From Syntrophomonadaceae bacterium (lineage in GTDB: Bacteria > Bacillota > Dethiobacteria > DTU022), in NCBI GenBank assembly GCA_003553305.1, contig PWEB01000287.1, forward strand, positions 1 to 6,757: a DNA stretch of 6,757 bases, read 5' to 3'. The notes beneath the pieces are model-generated. The model did no database searches. It saw nothing but the letters and a program-made list of their open reading frames with translations, and was not told the DNA's origin. A program made the position numbers and the translations under genes. Positions 5,751 through 6,757 of this stretch are shown piece after piece (within the stretch, counting starts at the first letter, position 1; the number at the start of each line of letters is the position of its first letter).

Positions 5751-5811
5751 TAATCCATGTAATTACTCAAACGTTTAAATGCCTTGAAATGATGAGGAAG
5801 GTTTATTATTG

Positions 5812-6757
5812 ATGCGAATACTTAGGGGGCTTCTTTATTTTCCTGTCATATCAGCAGTTATTTTAATTGTTTTCATGTTCAGTTTACCGGTTGCAGCTTT
5901 TTCACCGATACCCGGGACAAATCAACATGCTAAAGTTACCAGCGGCAATTTAAGCGTTTCCGATTGTCCTGCTGAAGAAGAACGGCCCGCCGGTTACAAG
6001 CAGATTATCCAAATCATCGATCACAAGTTCTACAAATGGAATGAATATATAGACCCTGAACAAAACTCAACATATATTTATCAGCTTAAACCCTATGCTA
6101 AAGCCCTCACTTCCGAAGAAGCAATTTCTCTATTAAAAGCATCGAAACAATGGGAAAGACAGAGCCACCAAAATGATATCACTAATTGGCCGCCTGCCCA
6201 ATTTGATGAAATTGAAGATAACCGGAAAATCATAGATCAAAGTAAAACAGTAACTTATCCCTATAACAATATTGGCTTGTTAAATGTAAGCTTTCCTGCC
6301 AGTTACATGAGAAGCACTGCTTTTTTGGTCAGTCCAAGGCTGGCTCTGACCAATGCCCACAATATTTACTCCTCAGAAATTGGTGGATGGTATGACAAGA
6401 TTGAATTTGCACCAGGTGCATATGAGGATGATTGGCCACACAAAACCAAACCCTTTTCTACATTAAGCCCGTCTGATGTAATGATCGATGAAACATATTT
6501 TGAATATGAAAAAGACAAAGATAGCTCGGTTAAATATGATTACGCAGCGCTTTTCTTTGATGCGCCATTTTATGATATTTCCACATTCATGCCCCTGGAA
6601 TTTAACCATCTGCCTGCTAAGTTAAGTGTTATTGGTTACCCAGGCGTTGTTCAGGGTATTGACACCTTGGATATGTGGCAATCAGATGGCGAGGTCGTCT
6701 ATCACAATGAGCACCTTCTGTTTTATGATGCTTATACAAGCGGGGGCAATAGCGGCA
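5812..6757 (+). CDS. Secreted V8-like trypsin-fold serine protease, 3' end cut by the window edge
   Basis: The first 315 codons of an exported endopeptidase of the trypsin/V8 (S1B-like) fold. Residues 1-30 are a Sec signal peptide: basic start, long hydrophobic core, likely cleavage near LPVAA-FS. Residues 31-160 are a mostly hydrophilic region with no motif I recognise and may be a propeptide. The protease domain shows STAFLVSPRLALTNAHN with H183, VKYDYAAL with D243, IGYPG at 274-278, and TSGGNSG with S314, so the complete His-Asp-Ser triad is present in the correct order. The window ends two codons after the start of the serine codon, so the domain end and any C-terminal part are unseen. 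The ATG has AGGAAGG ten bases upstream; an adjacent in-frame TTG at 5809 is also possible. Glu specificity, typical of V8 relatives, cannot be confirmed. Confidence 0.87.
   Translation, partial: MRILRGLLYFPVISAVILIVFMFSLPVAAFSPIPGTNQHAKVTSGNLSVSDCPAEEERPAGYKQIIQIIDHKFYKWNEYIDPEQNSTYIYQLKPYAKALTSEEAISLLKASKQWERQSHQNDITNWPPAQFDEIEDNRKIIDQSKTVTYPYNNIGLLNVSFPASYMRSTAFLVSPRLALTNAHNIYSSEIGGWYDKIEFAPGAYEDDWPHKTKPFSTLSPSDVMIDETYFEYEKDKDSSVKYDYAALFFDAPFYDISTFMPLEFNHLPAKLSVIGYPGVVQGIDTLDMWQSDGEVVYHNEHLLFYDAYTSGGNSG

Noticed and set aside
5769..5776. Palindrome AAACGTTT in the protease leader as an operator
   Set aside because: Only eight bases, does not extend, and such palindromes are expected by chance in AT-rich DNA.
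5789..5812. Seven-codon frame (MMRKVYY) overlapping the protease start as TGATG
   Set aside because: It has no ribosome binding site of its own, and its codons contain the AGGAAGG that serves the protease start.

Overview
The window looks like a piece of a mid-GC Bacillota chromosome, most likely clostridial. This rests on strong GGAGG-type ribosome binding sites, frequent TTG/GTG starts, sigma-A promoters with an extended -10 (TGnTATAAT), and the gene content. The species cannot be named from the sequence. A Na+-coupled symporter and a very acidic exported protein would suit a salt- or soda-adapted anaerobe, but that is only a guess.

Layout from left to right. (1) Minus strand, 1-2513: a glycerol kinase gene (glpK), missing only its last few codons at the left edge, lies directly behind a metallo-beta-lactamase-fold hydrolase. 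The hydrolase stop codon abuts the first glpK ATG, so the two are probably co-transcribed. A 17-codon leader ORF may be coupled to the hydrolase start. (2) Plus strand, 2717-3074: a single small gene with its own extended -10 promoter and a TTG start. It encodes a membrane-anchored, Glu/Asp/Lys-rich protein ending in an EF-hand-like loop. Its stop codon overlaps the stop codon of the next, convergent gene. (3) Minus strand, 3071-5616: an apparent three-gene unit, promoter first: a small DUF3311-like membrane protein, a Na+/solute symporter that starts at a TTG overlapping the previous stop, and larE, the sulfur transferase for the nickel-pincer cofactor of lactate racemase-type enzymes. (4) Plus strand, 5721-6757: a promoter divergent from region 3 drives a secreted V8-like serine protease, cut by the right edge just after its catalytic serine.

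How the genes may work together: GlpK feeds glycerol into glycolysis as glycerol 3-phosphate, and the coupled hydrolase may act on a thioester or lactone made in the same metabolism. The symporter pair beside larE suggests uptake of an organic acid, perhaps lactate, handled by a nickel-pincer enzyme, but no larA, larB or larC is visible here. No RNA genes, IS elements, CRISPR arrays or convincing rho-independent terminators were seen. There is no single exotic system here. The points most worth following are the EF-hand-like acidic anchored protein, the symporter-LarE pairing, the GlpK that appears to lack both known allosteric or phospho-control features, and a possible ATT start for glpK.
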